A stretch of 64,000 nt of DNA from Luzula sylvatica (Eukaryota; Streptophyta; Magnoliopsida; Poales; Juncaceae), in contig OX326961.1 of the NCBI GenBank assembly GCA_946800325.1, positions 10,828,655 to 10,892,654 of the forward strand, given 5' to 3'. The notes below the pieces were generated by a model. The model saw nothing but the letters and a program-made list of their open reading frames with translations, had not been told where the DNA came from and did no database searches. This document shows positions 1 to 11,593 of the stretch, piece after piece. Numbering within the stretch: position 1 is the first letter of the stretch; each line of letters begins with the position of its first letter. The position numbers and the translations under genes are program-made.

Positions 1-660
1 TTATCGCTAATCTAATTATTTTATAATACGTTATCAGCACGAAGCTCTATTTTCTTGAATCTTAAAATTTCTGGTGAAGGTAAGACTATTTATTGTTTTT
101 TTTTCTTCTCTTACAAACAAAGTTTTTTTTTTTCTTTTCTTCTCTTACAAACGAAGTTACAAACGAAGTTTGTATTATGACAAATCTAGCAAAGCTTTAA
201 TTTGTTGTTTTGGACATATTAGACACAAACTATTTACCATAGGTCCTTGATGCGGAAATACATTTAGAAATCATGGGTCTCGTAGATACCATAAAAATGA
301 AAAACAATGCATCAACTCAAGAAAAGGCAAAAAGAAACCATATTGCAAAATGCAATTTAATGAAAAAAGGGAACACCAATCATGATATTACGCATACCAT
401 TGCAGAAGAACCTACACAATTTAATGAAAAAAAGGGAACACCAATTTGTTGCCTGACAAGAAAAACCAACAATCATTTCAACCACAAGGAGTGGCGCTAC
501 ACGGCCGTCGTGGTTCCCCGAAGGTAAAGCACCAATTGGATATCCTACGCAGCTTGGAGTCCTCGCTGTTTTCCATTTCATTGGATTTTTTATGCTCCGA
601 CCCTTGTCCACGTCGAAACAGAAGTTGGATCCTAGTGGAGGCGCAAGGGCCATCTATGAT
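1..660 (+). mobile_element. Decayed Ty1-copia-type gag (UBN2-like) remnant
   Basis: Around 212-330 the + strand reads, across one frameshift, DTNYLP then VLDAEIHLEIMGL and VDTIKMKNNASTQEKAK. This resembles the N-terminal gag segment of many plant copia elements (the 'NYLxWVLDAEIHL' pattern). Just upstream, at about 31-45, is the string TTATCAGCACGA, which often precedes such gag genes. The frame breaks before the V and no protease, integrase or reverse transcriptase follows, so this is a fragment. From about 480 to 660 the sequence is less AT-rich but matches nothing I recognise. The family call rests on residue pattern only. Confidence 0.5.
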
Positions 661-839
661 TTTTTATCAAATTTTTTCGATCAAATTTTTTCTTGTGAAA
701 TTATAACTGAGGCCTGAATATATCGCATATCATGATTTTTTATGAATCATATGTAAATTGTTTTGTGATAATGAATGGGTCCTTTTGTGAAATTAGTTGT
801 TTTATTTTGTGTTTTCAGAAGTCAGTATTGTCATATTTT
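661..839. other. Short AT-rich spacer, nothing recognised
   Basis: This is AT-rich sequence between the gag remnant and the satellite array. I see no gene, RNA or element end. Confidence 0.5.
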
Positions 840-2610
840 TCGTAGCTGAAGACTAACACGTTCAAATTTCGACTTTTTTTCAAAAAAATTTGCAGAATTG
901 AAAAAAATGAAGTCTTAACACTTGCAAACAAAAATCATTTCCTGTTACGAAAAATGAAGTCTTAAGCAAATTTTCAGTTTTTCTTCAAAATTATTGCAAA
1001 AATGCAAAAAAATTAGGTCTTAACAGCTTCGAAAAAATCAATTATCATATTTTTCTTGAAATGTCAAAATTGATGTCTAAAATAAGGACAATACTCAATT
1101 TTCTTGTTTTTTCTTGAGAGAATTAAGACCAAAACATGTAAATTTCTATTTTTTTCAAAAATTTCGCAAAAATACAAAAAGTGAAGCATAGCACCTCCAA
1201 AATAATTAATTATCATATTTTTGTACAAAATTCTAAAATTAATGTCTAAAATGAGCTAGATACTCAGTTTTCATGTTTTTCTAAAAGAAGTCCGTAACTG
1301 AAGACTAACACAATAAAATTTCTATTTTTTCCAAAAAATTAGAAAAATGCATAATGTGAAGTCTAAAACCTTAAAAATATAGATCTATTATATTTTTGAA
1401 TTTTTTTTTCCAAAATTGATGTATAGAAGGAGAGAAATACTCAATTTTCAATCTAAAAAATGCCATAATTGAAGACTAACACTTGCAAATTACAGTTTTT
1501 TATGAATTTTCCAAAAAATAATACAAAAAGTGAAGTGTAAAACATGCAAAAAGCTGAATTATTATATTTTTCTAAATAAATGCATAAAAAGATGTCTAAA
1601 ATGATCGAAATAATAATTATTCATTTTTTCCGAAAAAATCGGTAATTGAATAAAAACACTAGTAAATTTCGATTTTTTTCAAAATCATTGTTAAAATGTG
1701 AAATCTATCACCGTCGAAAATATCATGCATCAAATTTTCTAGAAAATGGCAAAAAAAAATAATTTCATGCCTTTTTCTAAAAAACTATGTAATTGAAGAC
1801 TAACATGTAAATTTCTATTCATTTACAAAAAAAATACGAAATAATGCAAAAATGCATTCTAACACCTGCAAGAAAAAAAAATCAATTTTCTCACTATTTG
1901 ATTTTTTTTTGCAAAATTGATGTCCAAAATAAGAAAAATATTCAGTTTTCATGTTTTCCTAAAAAACTCCGTAATTGAAGACAAACACAAGAAATTTTTT
2001 ATTTCCAAACTATGCATAGAGTGAAGTCTAAAATATTAAAAAAAATAGATCTATGATATTTTTGAAAAATACCAAAATTGATTAATAAGATTGGCAAAAT
2101 ACTAAATTTTCATATATTCTTAATAAAAATCCTGTGACTGAAGCCTAACAGTTGCAAATTTTAATTGTTTAAAAATGTTGCAAAAAATGTAAAAAGTGAA
2201 GTCTAACACATGCAAAAAGCTAAATTATTATATTTTTCTAAAAAATGCAAAAAATTGATGTCTTAAATGAGCATAATGCTAAGTTTTCATGTTTTCCTAA
2301 AATAATCTTTAATTGAATAAAAACACGAGCAAATATCTATTTTTCGAAATTATTACAAAATTTCAAAATGTGAAGTCTAACACCTTCGAAAAAATCATGT
2401 ATTATATTTTTCTAGAAAATGGCAAAATTCATGTCTAAAACAAGCACAATACTAAGTTTTCATGCTTTTTCCGAAAAAACTCCGTAACTGAACACTAAAC
2501 ACAAGCGAATTTTTATTTTTCTTCAAATTTTCTACATAAATTCAAAAAGTCAAGTTTAACAAAATAAGGACAACACTCAATATTCATGTTTTTCTCAGAA
2601 AACTCCCTAA

Positions 2611-3856
2611 TTCTTCTTATGTATAAAGTAAGAAGAATTGGAAGAAATCTGTGCTTCCACGCCACCAGGGGCCTCTTTGTAAAAAAAAAAAAAATTACAT
2701 TTTGGTCCTTTTTAGTTGAAAAAATTACATTTTAGTCCTTTAAAAAATTATATTTTGGTCATTTTTATTTACATTTTGGTCCTTTCAAGTTTAAAAACTT
2801 ACATTTTGGTCCAGGGGCCTCTTTGTAAAAAAAAATTAATTTACATTTTGGTCCTTTTAAGTTTAAAAACTTACATTTTGGTCGTTTATATTTACATCTT
2901 GATCCTATTTTATTTACATGTCGGTCTTTTTTACATTTTTGAATTTACATTATACTCCTTTTTATTTATATCTTGGTCCTTTTCAGTTTTAGTTCACACT
3001 TTGGTACTTTTTATTAACATTTTGGTCCTTTTTTACATTCCTCCACACCACCAGGGGCCTTTGTGTAACAAAAATATTTTTAATTTACATTTTAGTCCTT
3101 TTATATAAGTTAAACAAAATTCTTGCAATTATAAGCCTCCACGTCATCAAAAAATTTTGTGTAAAGAAATATTTTTTATTTACATTTTGATATTTTTAAT
3201 TTATATTTTGGTCCTTTTAGTTTTAATTTACATTTTAGTCTTTTTTATTTACATTTTGGTCCTTCTTTATTTATATTTCGGTCCTTTTTTTACATTTATT
3301 AATTTATATTTTCGTCCTTTTTATATACATTTTGGTCCTTTTTATTTTTAATTTACATTTTAGTCCTTTTTAATTTACATTTTGGTCCTTTTTATTTTTA
3401 ATTTACATTTTAGTCCTTTTTAATTTACATTTTAGTCCTTTTTAATTTACATTTTGGTCCTTTTTATTTTTAATTTACATTTTAGTCCTTTTTAATTTAC
3501 ATTTTGGTCCTTTTTATTTACATTTCGGTCATTTTTTACGTTTTGGTCCTTTTTTACATTTGGTCTTTTTTCCTATTTTACATACATATTAAAATTTGCG
3601 AACATGCGCTGATTATATTAATCGATTTTGGAAGCACCTGAACAAATGCTATTTATATAAATTATATTAGGAAATAATATTCGTGATAGACTTATTTCAC
3701 GAACCTTATGTATCTATTAACATCATGATATTTGCAAATATGTCATGATTAAATTAATTTAGTTCAAACACATGTGCGTTAATTCGTACACGCATTAATT
3801 CTATTTAAATAATTATATAAAAAACATCCCGCGCAATTGCGCGGGGATAAAGCTAG
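2611..3856 (+). mobile_element. Non-autonomous Helitron (family 1), satellite copy
   Basis: The 3' end is an 18-bp perfect palindrome CCCGCGCAATTGCGCGGG at 3828-3845, then GATAAAG and CTAG, then a T, which is the standard Helitron terminus. The satellite reads ...ACTCCCTAA before the element and TTGAAGATTAAAGC after it. Joining the two restores the repeat phrase, so the insertion point is A^T as expected. The 5' start is uncertain by one or two bases (2611 or 2612). No Rep/helicase coding is present. The last ~260 bp align with those of the copy ending at 48374. Confidence 0.8.
2690..3565 (+). repeat. TTTACATTTTGGTCC minisatellite inside the Helitron
   Basis: Dozens of imperfect copies of TTTACATTTTGGTCCTTTT, with linkers of varying length, fill this stretch. 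Near 3350-3510 they form a regular higher unit of about 43 bp. The frame stays open in places and gives repetitive LVLLYI-type peptides, but no gene is indicated. A shorter block of the same repeat lies in the related Helitron at 47680-47950. Confidence 0.8.
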
Positions 3857-4795
3857 TTGAAGATTAAAGCTTGCAAATTTCTATTTTTTTCAAACACTTC
3901 TATAAAATGCAAAAACTGAAGCATAACACCTGCTAAAAAAAATCAATTATCATATTTTATTAAAAAAACAATGCACAAATTTATGTCTAAAACAAAAAAA
4001 ATACTCAATATTCATGTGTTTTCGCAAAAAAAATCTCTAATTAAGATAAGAACTTATAAATTTCTAATTTTTCAAAACATTAGTAAATATGCAAAAAGTA
4101 AAGCCTATCACCTACAAAAAAATTAATTATCATATATTTCTAAAACTTTTACAAAATTGTTGTCTAAAATGAAAAAAATACACTGTTTTCCTCAAAGAAA
4201 TCCGTAATTGAAGACTTATGAAAGCAAATTTCTGTGTTTATTTTAATTTTTTAATATATGTACATAGTGAACTCTACAACCTTCAAATAGTCGATCTATG
4301 ATTTTTTCACGAAAAATGCCCAAATTGATGTATAAAACAAGCAAAATACTCTATTTTCATAGTTTCCTAAAAACTCTGTAATTGAAGACCGACATTTGTA
4401 ATTTAAAGTTGTTTTAAAAATTTTGCAAAAAAGGCAAAAGTTGTAGTCTAACGCATACAAAGAGCTAATGTATCATACTTTATTTAAAAAAATACAAAAA
4501 TGATGTCTAAAATGAGGAAAATACTAACTTTCCATAAACAAATCTGTAATTTAATAAAACACTAGGAATTTCTATTTTTTTTTTAATTATTGCAAAAGTG
4601 CAAAATGTAAAGTCTAACACCTTCGAAAAATAATTTATCATATTTTCTAGAGAATGCCAAGATTCATGTTTAAAACAATCACAATACCCAATTTTCATGT
4701 TTCATGTTCTAAAAAAATTCCGTAACTTAAGACTATTGTATGCAAATTTCTATTTTTTTTACAAAAAATACAAAATAATGCATAAAATGCAGTTG

Positions 4796-6706
4796 AGATC
4801 ATAAAATTGAACGACTTATATTGCATGGATGACGTAGACACGCGAGATGAAACAAAATCCGCTAGAATTATACAAATTTAAGAATGTGATAAAAATTAGA
4901 GAGAAAAGAGGGTGCCAATTCATTCATGCCGCAACAAAACTTATAAATATCACATAGACCCGTCAAAATGAGAAATATCATAAATATCCCTAAGAACATA
5001 TGAAAGTACCTTAGAAAGACCATCAGTAAGAAACATAACACGAGCACCTGTAGAAAACGTTTTAGGTACCTTAAATATCAAATGATTCTAACCCCATTGT
5101 AGTAGAATCAAAAATAATAAAAACTCCAGGACTAAAATGAAAAATTATAAAATTTAGAAGGCGGAATGTAATTACTACCCCTCGAGGTCCATCCACTTTC
5201 TTCTGCCGTATAAATAAATGTACCGTTCTGCGAACTCGTATGTCATTTCTAAAGGTGTGTTTGGATGGTGGAAAAGTTGATGTGAAATTGATTCTCATGG
5301 GATTGTTGGTAGGTGGAAATTGCATCCTCATGTTGGGATTTGCATGGAAATCTTACGTGACGGGAATGTAATATTTTAATGATACAAAATATCCTTATTC
5401 ATTATATTATTTATTATTCAAAATATTTCTTTCTTAATTTGTAAAGAAAATATAATTAGATTGTAGTAATAATTACAAAAATAATTAGTTTATTATTAGA
5501 AAATAATGTATCATATAATAATTTAATCCTAGTTATAATTAAATTGCAATTTTCTTATTTAGGTTCTGAAGAAATTTGACAAAAGCTTGATAATATTTTT
5601 CCAAATTTATTTTATTATATATTATACTACTAAATTATAATTATTTTTTATTAAATATTAATTCATGTATAATTATAAATGATTGTGGAATAATTTTTGA
5701 ATTGGAAATTAAAAAGATATACAAAATATCAGAACATGGAAGTAACTAAAACATGTAATCAATTTCTTGATGCCGAAGGGTATAATGGTACTTAATAAAT
5801 GATAAATAAAAGAATATTTACATTTTTAGGAATCTAAATTTTCAATTCAAACAACAATATTTTCATGACATGATAAGGTGATTTTCATCAATCATACTTT
5901 TTGGAATGTTATTACCATGGTAATCTTACATTATCACGATCCAAACTCGTCATAAATGCTCCTTTTGATCCTCCCCTGCTAGTGTCAGACAAATACAAAA
6001 AGATATTTGGAGGCATTAGAACCGGATAAGTCAGTAGTGCCTATTCTACATTGTCATCATCTTAAATATATATATATTTAAAAAATTAGTGGGTACTCGA
6101 GAGGTCTGCAGATAACCGAGGCGCCGCGCCCCACGCAGCGGAATGAGGGACAGTGCACGTCCTCGGCCCACGAGATTCTGTCATCGATTCGGACGTACGA
6201 ATAAGGAAGAATATGAAATTCATACCTCACCAGATTGATGGCGAACAACGGATTGAAGCGTTTCTTCCGTCGTGCTTTCCACTTCGACTAAAGCGTTTCT
6301 TCCGTCGTGCTTTCCACTCCGGCTATCTCTTGTGTGTCCCATGCCACACGACTCAATACCGTCAAACACGTACTCCTCCTTTTGGTCAAACTGAAATCCT
6401 TTCGGTCAAACCCTAATTCTCACATGGATCACAATCGAGAATCAGAAGCGTGATTTCTCTATCCGTATCCACCTTGAGTTGTCGCCTATCGCTTATACAC
6501 GTATCTCCCTTGTTGATCCTTGCATAAACTTGCTTAATCTTCTACGATCATCTCTAATGGAGAAAAAAACATTTTTTCTCTTTTTTTGCTCTTTCTTGTT
6601 CACACCTATTAGAGTGATTTCCCTCATATTAGAATAGAGTCACGGACATTGAGAGAGATAAACATCATATATATGACATAAATGATATTGATGGGCCAAC
6701 GGGTGC
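4796..6706. other. Non-coding stretch, one possible MITE
   Basis: I see no convincing gene. Between about 5256 and 5955 the ends read GTGTGTTTGGATGGTGG and, inverted, GAGTTTGGATCGTG. This resembles the short imperfect inverted ends of a MITE, but no target duplication is clear. At 6250-6320 a ~40-bp phrase containing GCGTTTCTTCCGTCGTGCTTTCC is repeated in direct orientation. The rest is AT-rich spacer. Confidence 0.3.
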
Positions 6707-6915
6707 ATTCCATATGCAGGATCCGGAGTCCTTTCCATTGGAACGGATGGGCTCTTCCGTTCGAATGGAATGGACGCTGAAACTTGTGTACGATCTCATT
6801 GTACACTATTCATATTATTCAGCAAATAGGGACTCTTTCGTTCGAACGGATAGCATATTCCGTTCGAACGGGGAGACTTCTGTATTATGAGTACAATCTC
6901 ATTATATACTCAACT
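6707..6915. repeat. Diverged ~105-bp direct repeat with CCGTTCGAACGG palindromes
   Basis: Two units (about 6716-6812 and 6823-6915) each contain two TTCGAA-centred or related GGAACGGA palindromes followed by GTACAATCTCATT-like sequence. The palindrome CCGTTCGAACGG is exact in the second unit and partly decayed in the first. No coding or element ends are evident. Confidence 0.45.
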
Positions 6916-7103
6916 CTTTCCAAAAACGCATACGTTCGTTTATCCTTATATGTATATTTTCTCATTAATCTAAAACTGTAATTCCTTTAAGGTCCCCATC
7001 TAATGTTTTTGTATATATTAAAAAGTGTTTTTACAGCTATATCTAGATCCCTATCTAATATATACATAATATCTTCCCTTTCATTAAAAGAAAATAATTA
7101 TGA
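6916..7103. other. AT-rich spacer
   Basis: I see nothing beyond AT-rich non-coding sequence. Confidence 0.4.
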
Positions 7104-7111
7104 CTCTTAGG

Positions 7112-7776
7112 CAATGTTCCAGAAATCGCTCGACGCTCGCTGGTCGGCAGACGACCATCAAGCGCCAAGGATGATTAATCGGGATTAATCGGGAATCTCG
7201 GCGGACCTCGGCGGATTTTTATTTTTTTATATTTAATATTTAAATTAATTAAACAAAATTACAAATCACGGTTTTTTTAATAAGTTTTGAATAATTTAAG
7301 TAACAAAATACACTACGTCACTAAACTAACATAAACTCAAATAATAATAATAATTTATATATATATATATAAATAATATTAAAAATATGAAAAAATTTAG
7401 TCCAAATTTTTTTTTTAATAGTATCCGACAAACGATCGTTTTCATTATTGATGCCTAATTTTTTTTGATGTCAATGGAGATCCATTGGCAATCCATAACG
7501 AAAACGATCGTTATTTTGAATAGTATCCCACAGGCTCTCATAATATATAATTTTTTGTGTTTCACATTCAAACAACTAGGCTATGGATGGCAATTAAAAA
7601 AAAAAAAACTTCTAAAAATCGGCTCGGCGGTGGCTTGGCGGTCTTGGCGGTCTTGGCGGACCCTTGGCGGCCGCTTGGCGGATTCCGCCAAACACAAAAC
7701 GTATCTCGACGGCGGACCATCGAGGAACGATTAATCGATGATTAATCGGCCGCCAAGGCCGATTTCCAGAACACTG
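7112..7776. mobile_element. hAT-like non-autonomous element, GGCGG-rich ends
   Basis: The ends are CAATGTTCCAGAAATCG and, as reverse complement of the right end, CAGTGTTCTGGAAATCG. They are flanked by an exact 8-bp duplication CTCTTAGG (7104-7111 and 7777-7784), the length typical of hAT transposons. Subterminal regions carry repeated CTTGGCGGT units (7630-7680) and CGGCGGACC near both ends. The middle is AT-rich. No transposase coding is seen. Confidence 0.75.
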
Positions 7777-7784
7777 CTCTTAGG

Positions 7785-8164
7785 CAGGAATACAAGCCCA
7801 AGTAAAAACATCATGGAAAAAACATGAAACTCGGTCGACAAACCAAAGTCATGTTTTGTCTCTCTGCCTTCCCACTACAACTTTTCACCTAGGTTTGGTT
7901 TTCTCAGCCTAAAGTAGTGATTTCTTGCTCGATTACACGTCAACGAGGATCCTATCTTCTTCACCAAGGCTCCTCTCTTTGAAACTCCTCCTTCCTCTCT
8001 TAATCAACTCCATCTCCTTCTTGGTTTTCTAAAGGATTTCAGCGACCCCCTTCACTTCTTCTGAGAAAACTCTCCAGCAACGATTTCCCCATAGTACATA
8101 CAGGAAAAGACATGTATATTGTCTTGTTTCTTTGTTCGAACTAGCCTGAAAGATGGTACCTATT
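7785..8164. other. Non-coding spacer
   Basis: Pyrimidine-rich stretches (7950-8060) look like leader or intron sequence, but no open frame or splice pattern supports a gene. Confidence 0.3.
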
Positions 8165-8440
8165 CAGGGGCGGATCCAGGATCCATATATAAGGGGAGCC
8201 GGATTGTTTAGGGGGGCCGAAATAAAATAAAAAATCAAAATATGTGGCTTGTGCGTCTTGAACTCAAGATCTCCCATCTCCCAAACAACAATTCTACCAC
8301 TAGACTACACTAATCTTTGTGAAATACTTACAAATTTATCATATTTATCACTTTCTAAAAGAACAAAATCACCTTATTTTTCGCTAATACATCGGTTCAT
8401 GATTTCATAGGGGGGCCGTCCCCCTCCCCCCTCCCCCCCA
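8165..8440 (-). repeat. Short interspersed element with tRNA-Gly-like segment
   Basis: The left end CAGGGGCGGATCCAGGA and the right end GGGGGGCCGTCCCCC bracket about 275 bp. On the - strand 8255-8315 reads GTAGTCTAGTGGTAGAAT followed about 25 bp later by GAGTTCAAGAC, which resemble the A and B boxes of tRNA-Gly. A tRNA-derived SINE or a MITE carrying a tRNA relic are both possible. I found no clear target duplication. Confidence 0.45.
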
Positions 8441-9059
8441 ACATGGGGATAAATGTGATAATCTTCATATTTCTGAAGTTATTTAACAAGGGACCCAATT
8501 TTAATGCTTCATCGGCTTTGTTTAGCGTCGTTTTGGTCTTTCCTACCATGACAATGCATCATTTTGTTGTTTAGTTGTCAAAATGTTATTGGCAAACTTT
8601 TTGTTTGGATCAACAAAGCAGATATCAGCAATGCATAGGAAAATTTAGCTTTCTGATTTTTTTTTGTATACTTTATATTACTGAATGTTTTTTTTAAAGG
8701 ATAAAATGATTAATTCATTGCCCCTTTAAAAGGCTAAATTAAGTGTTGTAATTATTAAAAATAAGGGGTAAAAAACATTAAGTCTCGCAAATACACTTGG
8801 CTAAAAAACATTCAAATTATCTCACTAACTAACAAAAATTTAACTCAAGCTTGACTTCTCGATCAATAGAGATTTCTTCATCTTTTAATAACCCTTGATG
8901 CCTTGTGAATTCGCAATAATCCTCAATTCAACAACCTTGAAAGAACCCAAATCGATCATCCATGCTATTCTCCTAATTCAATTCAGTACCACCAAAATCC
9001 ACGCCCTTCTCCCCTAAACTCAATTAGGTACCACCCAAATCGATGTTTTCCTAAATTCA
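8441..9059. other. Non-coding spacer
   Basis: AT-rich sequence with no open frame, RNA gene or element end that I can support. Confidence 0.4.
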
Positions 9060-9508
9060 TCATCCATGGACAAAGGCATAAAAAATGCATTCAAACTCAG
9101 ACTCACATTCATCTTTATTGCTAATTTTCTTATTAACATGCCACGTTGGTATGGGAAACCTGCAAGACAATCTGGATGGTGGTCTAGAATTCGTAACCGG
9201 ACCATCGTCTTCTTCAATATCACTTATTTTCTTCTTCAGTACCATTACTACCTTACCTCCATCAATAAAGAGTTTTGTCAGATAAATTTCGTCACCATCA
9301 TCCTCCTCACCTCTAAAACGAGTATTTACATCCATGCAGGCGTGCAGCAAACAATACTCTGTTTTGTCAAAGCAGAGTTTCGAAATCTAGGTAGACAGAG
9401 ACGACATGAGCGAGTAGGGTACGACAAGAGTAGAGAGGCAGCAACGTTAGAACGAAGAGACATGCCCTTCAGGATACGGCGACGGAGAGGGGAGATGGAG
9501 CGATTCAT
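9060..9508 (-). CDS. Hypothetical gene or gene fragment
   Basis: Two overlapping - strand frames look more gene-like than their surroundings. One (9326-9508) is basic and rich in Ser/Arg/Leu, reminiscent of an organelle targeting peptide. The other (9060-9350) encodes an acidic 96-residue peptide with the segments EEDDGDEIYLTKLF and ISDIEEDDGPVT. They lie in different frames and no splice sites join them convincingly. I recognise no domain. The + strand also has a 166-residue frame here (9066-9566), so strand is uncertain. This may be a relic or non-coding RNA. Confidence 0.2.
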
Positions 9509-9566
9509 TTCTTTTCTGCAACTATTCTTTCTTTTTCTTTTCTTCAGCCATCCATGTACACGCTAG

Positions 9567-9714
9567 ATGGGCTTATTTTTATCGGGTTGAGTTAAACGGG
9601 TGAAAATGTTTTTTTCATCCGTTATGACTGATGACATGGCAGGGGCGCACGTGCCACGTCAGCATGCGGGATGAGTGCGGGTAGTAAGGTGCGGGGTACC
9701 TAATTTTGTTTGTT
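9567..9714. other. Unique spacer before the duplicated block
   Basis: Contains GC-rich CACGTGCCACGTCAGC near 9648, a cluster of ACGT-core motifs of the kind bound by plant bZIP factors. No dependent gene is identified. Confidence 0.25.
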
Positions 9715-11593
9715 TTTGATTTGCCACTAGTTTAGAGATATAAATATTTATTTTATTAAATGTTACTAATTTACATAACACGAAAATATGGAAATATGTA
9801 ATGTGAGAAAATACAAAAGTATCTAATGGTAAAATGTATAATGTAAAAAAAAAATATGAAGTTCTGAATTTGGATAAATATGAAAAACAAAAATAGATAT
9901 AAAAAAACTGATTAATAATTAATATCCAAAAGTGTTAATTGGGTTGCTAATAATAATTAATATATATTAAAAAACTGATTAATAATTAATTAGCAGATAC
10001 TTTTATCGATATGTTGAAATTAATATTTAATTCGTTTTTTCTATGTTAATTGTGTTGTTAATTATCTCCATTAACATTTATCGGGATATGTATATAGAAT
10101 GAGAAACATAAGTTGTGGAAACATAGTAAATGCCCTCGTTTGTTTATTTTACCTTGAAAAGTTTCATATTTAATTTTGAAATGAAATCATATCTATTTAG
10201 TTTAATATACATAATTTTAATATTTGATCAGTTATAATTTTGTCATACAAAACTAGAATTAACTAATAAAAAAAATAAACAACGATATAAACAAATATTT
10301 ATGAAAATATCTTCACCGAATAATATTATTTTAGCCTTTAGTTTTAATGTTGATTAATTGTTAATAAAACTAGCTTCTGAACTCGAACTAGCTGCTGAAA
10401 TTAAAATAAATGTTAAAATTAAGACTAGCGACGATACCTAGCCAAAAATATAGCAACTAATTTTTTTAGTTACATGTTGAGAAATAAAACTAAATTCTAA
10501 AATAATATGCTTGTTAAGATATTTTCATAAACTTTTTCATATTGTTGTTTGTTTTTTCTTATTTAATGATAGTTTTGTATGACAAAATATATAATAAATG
10601 AAAGATTAAAATTATGCATTATAGTTTTTAAATTAGAGTATGTTAAAAAAATATTTATGGAGATTTTTAAATTAATAAAACAATTAAAAAACTTTTAATA
10701 AAATTAAATATGGAAAATATAGAGATATTTTGATCCAAAAAAATTTCAACTTCATAAAATGTTAACGTTATTCTATAGGGATAATTAAAAATGAAATTTT
10801 ATTTGGAGGATTATTTTTAGAGTATTCAAAAATTGAGGCTTTTTTTTACAAAAAGTTCTGGGTTATTTTTGCCCGTATCTAAAGATATAGAAGTTGGATA
10901 ACAAAAATTACATATTTTTAAAGTAATTGCAATTGCATCTTTCATTTTTATCTTTTTTTTTTTTTGAAGTTGTGACAACAAATAAAAGTCTAATAATATC
11001 TTATCGATACATGTCGGATACATATCGAATATTTTATATGGCATATCCGAATATTTTATTCCAAAAAATATAGGATACTTGTCAGATTGTTATAACACAT
11101 CAATAATTATACTTAAAAACAAAAATATAAATTTTATTTTTGGTTTAAAAAAGTCACATATATATAAACATAATGTATTGTAAAAATATAAATTTTAAAT
11201 TGGAATAAATGTAATAAGCATTTAGAAGTTATTACATAATAATAGAATTTTGATATATTTTATGTAAAAAATAATATATATAAAAAATAAAATATATAAA
11301 TTACAACTAATAAAAATATAATATATAATAAATATATTTTATCCAATATTACAAGTTACAACTAAATTTTGGTGCAGAATATGACATAATAACACAAACA
11401 AGAAGCAAAATTACATATTCATTGTTTATATATAATTTTTTTATTTTTGTGCAGAAAATGGCGCCATGTTTCAGGCCCATATCTTATTTTCGGAGATACA
11501 GTTAATATGAAGTCCATTGTTTATCCATAAAGCGGTTATAACTTGGCGGTTAAGTAGAGCAAATGGATTAAGCGAGTAGAGTTAGTGGCGAAA

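Larger units (their letters stand above)
840..4795. repeat. Diverged ~168-bp satellite array with higher-order structure
   Basis: A phrase close to ACTCCGTAATTGAAGACTAA recurs near 845, 1120, 1291, 1461, 1641, 1787, 1968, 2131, 2306, 2481, 2605, 4030, 4203, 4376, 4546 and 4719, about every 165-180 bp once the Helitron at 2611-3856 is removed. Monomer types recur in order. Type A carries ATAGATCTAT-like sequence (after 1291, 1968, 4203). Type B carries AAAGCTAAATTATTATA (after 1461, 2131, 4376). Type C has TTGAATAAAAACAC instead of TTGAAGACTAACAC (1641, 2306, 4546). Type D follows C. The first two ABCD blocks are about 670 bp apart and the third is offset by two extra monomers. Single monomers are strongly diverged. 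Confidence 0.75.

Noticed and set aside
2716..3351. Open frames of 130 and 64 aa rich in LVLLYIL
   Set aside because: They lie entirely in the TTTACATTTTGGTCC minisatellite, so the open frame follows from the repeat unit.
5256..5955. MITE with GTTTGGAT ends
   Set aside because: Ends match for only about a dozen bases and no convincing target duplication was found, so it is mentioned only within the spacer entry.
8255..8315. Possible tRNA-Gly gene on the - strand
   Set aside because: The box motifs resemble tRNA-Gly but the acceptor stem and anticodon arm do not pair, and the segment lies within a repeat-like element.
9066..9566. 166-aa + strand frame
   Set aside because: Composition is not gene-like and the opposite strand is equally open. 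I kept only a low-confidence hypothetical entry on the - strand.
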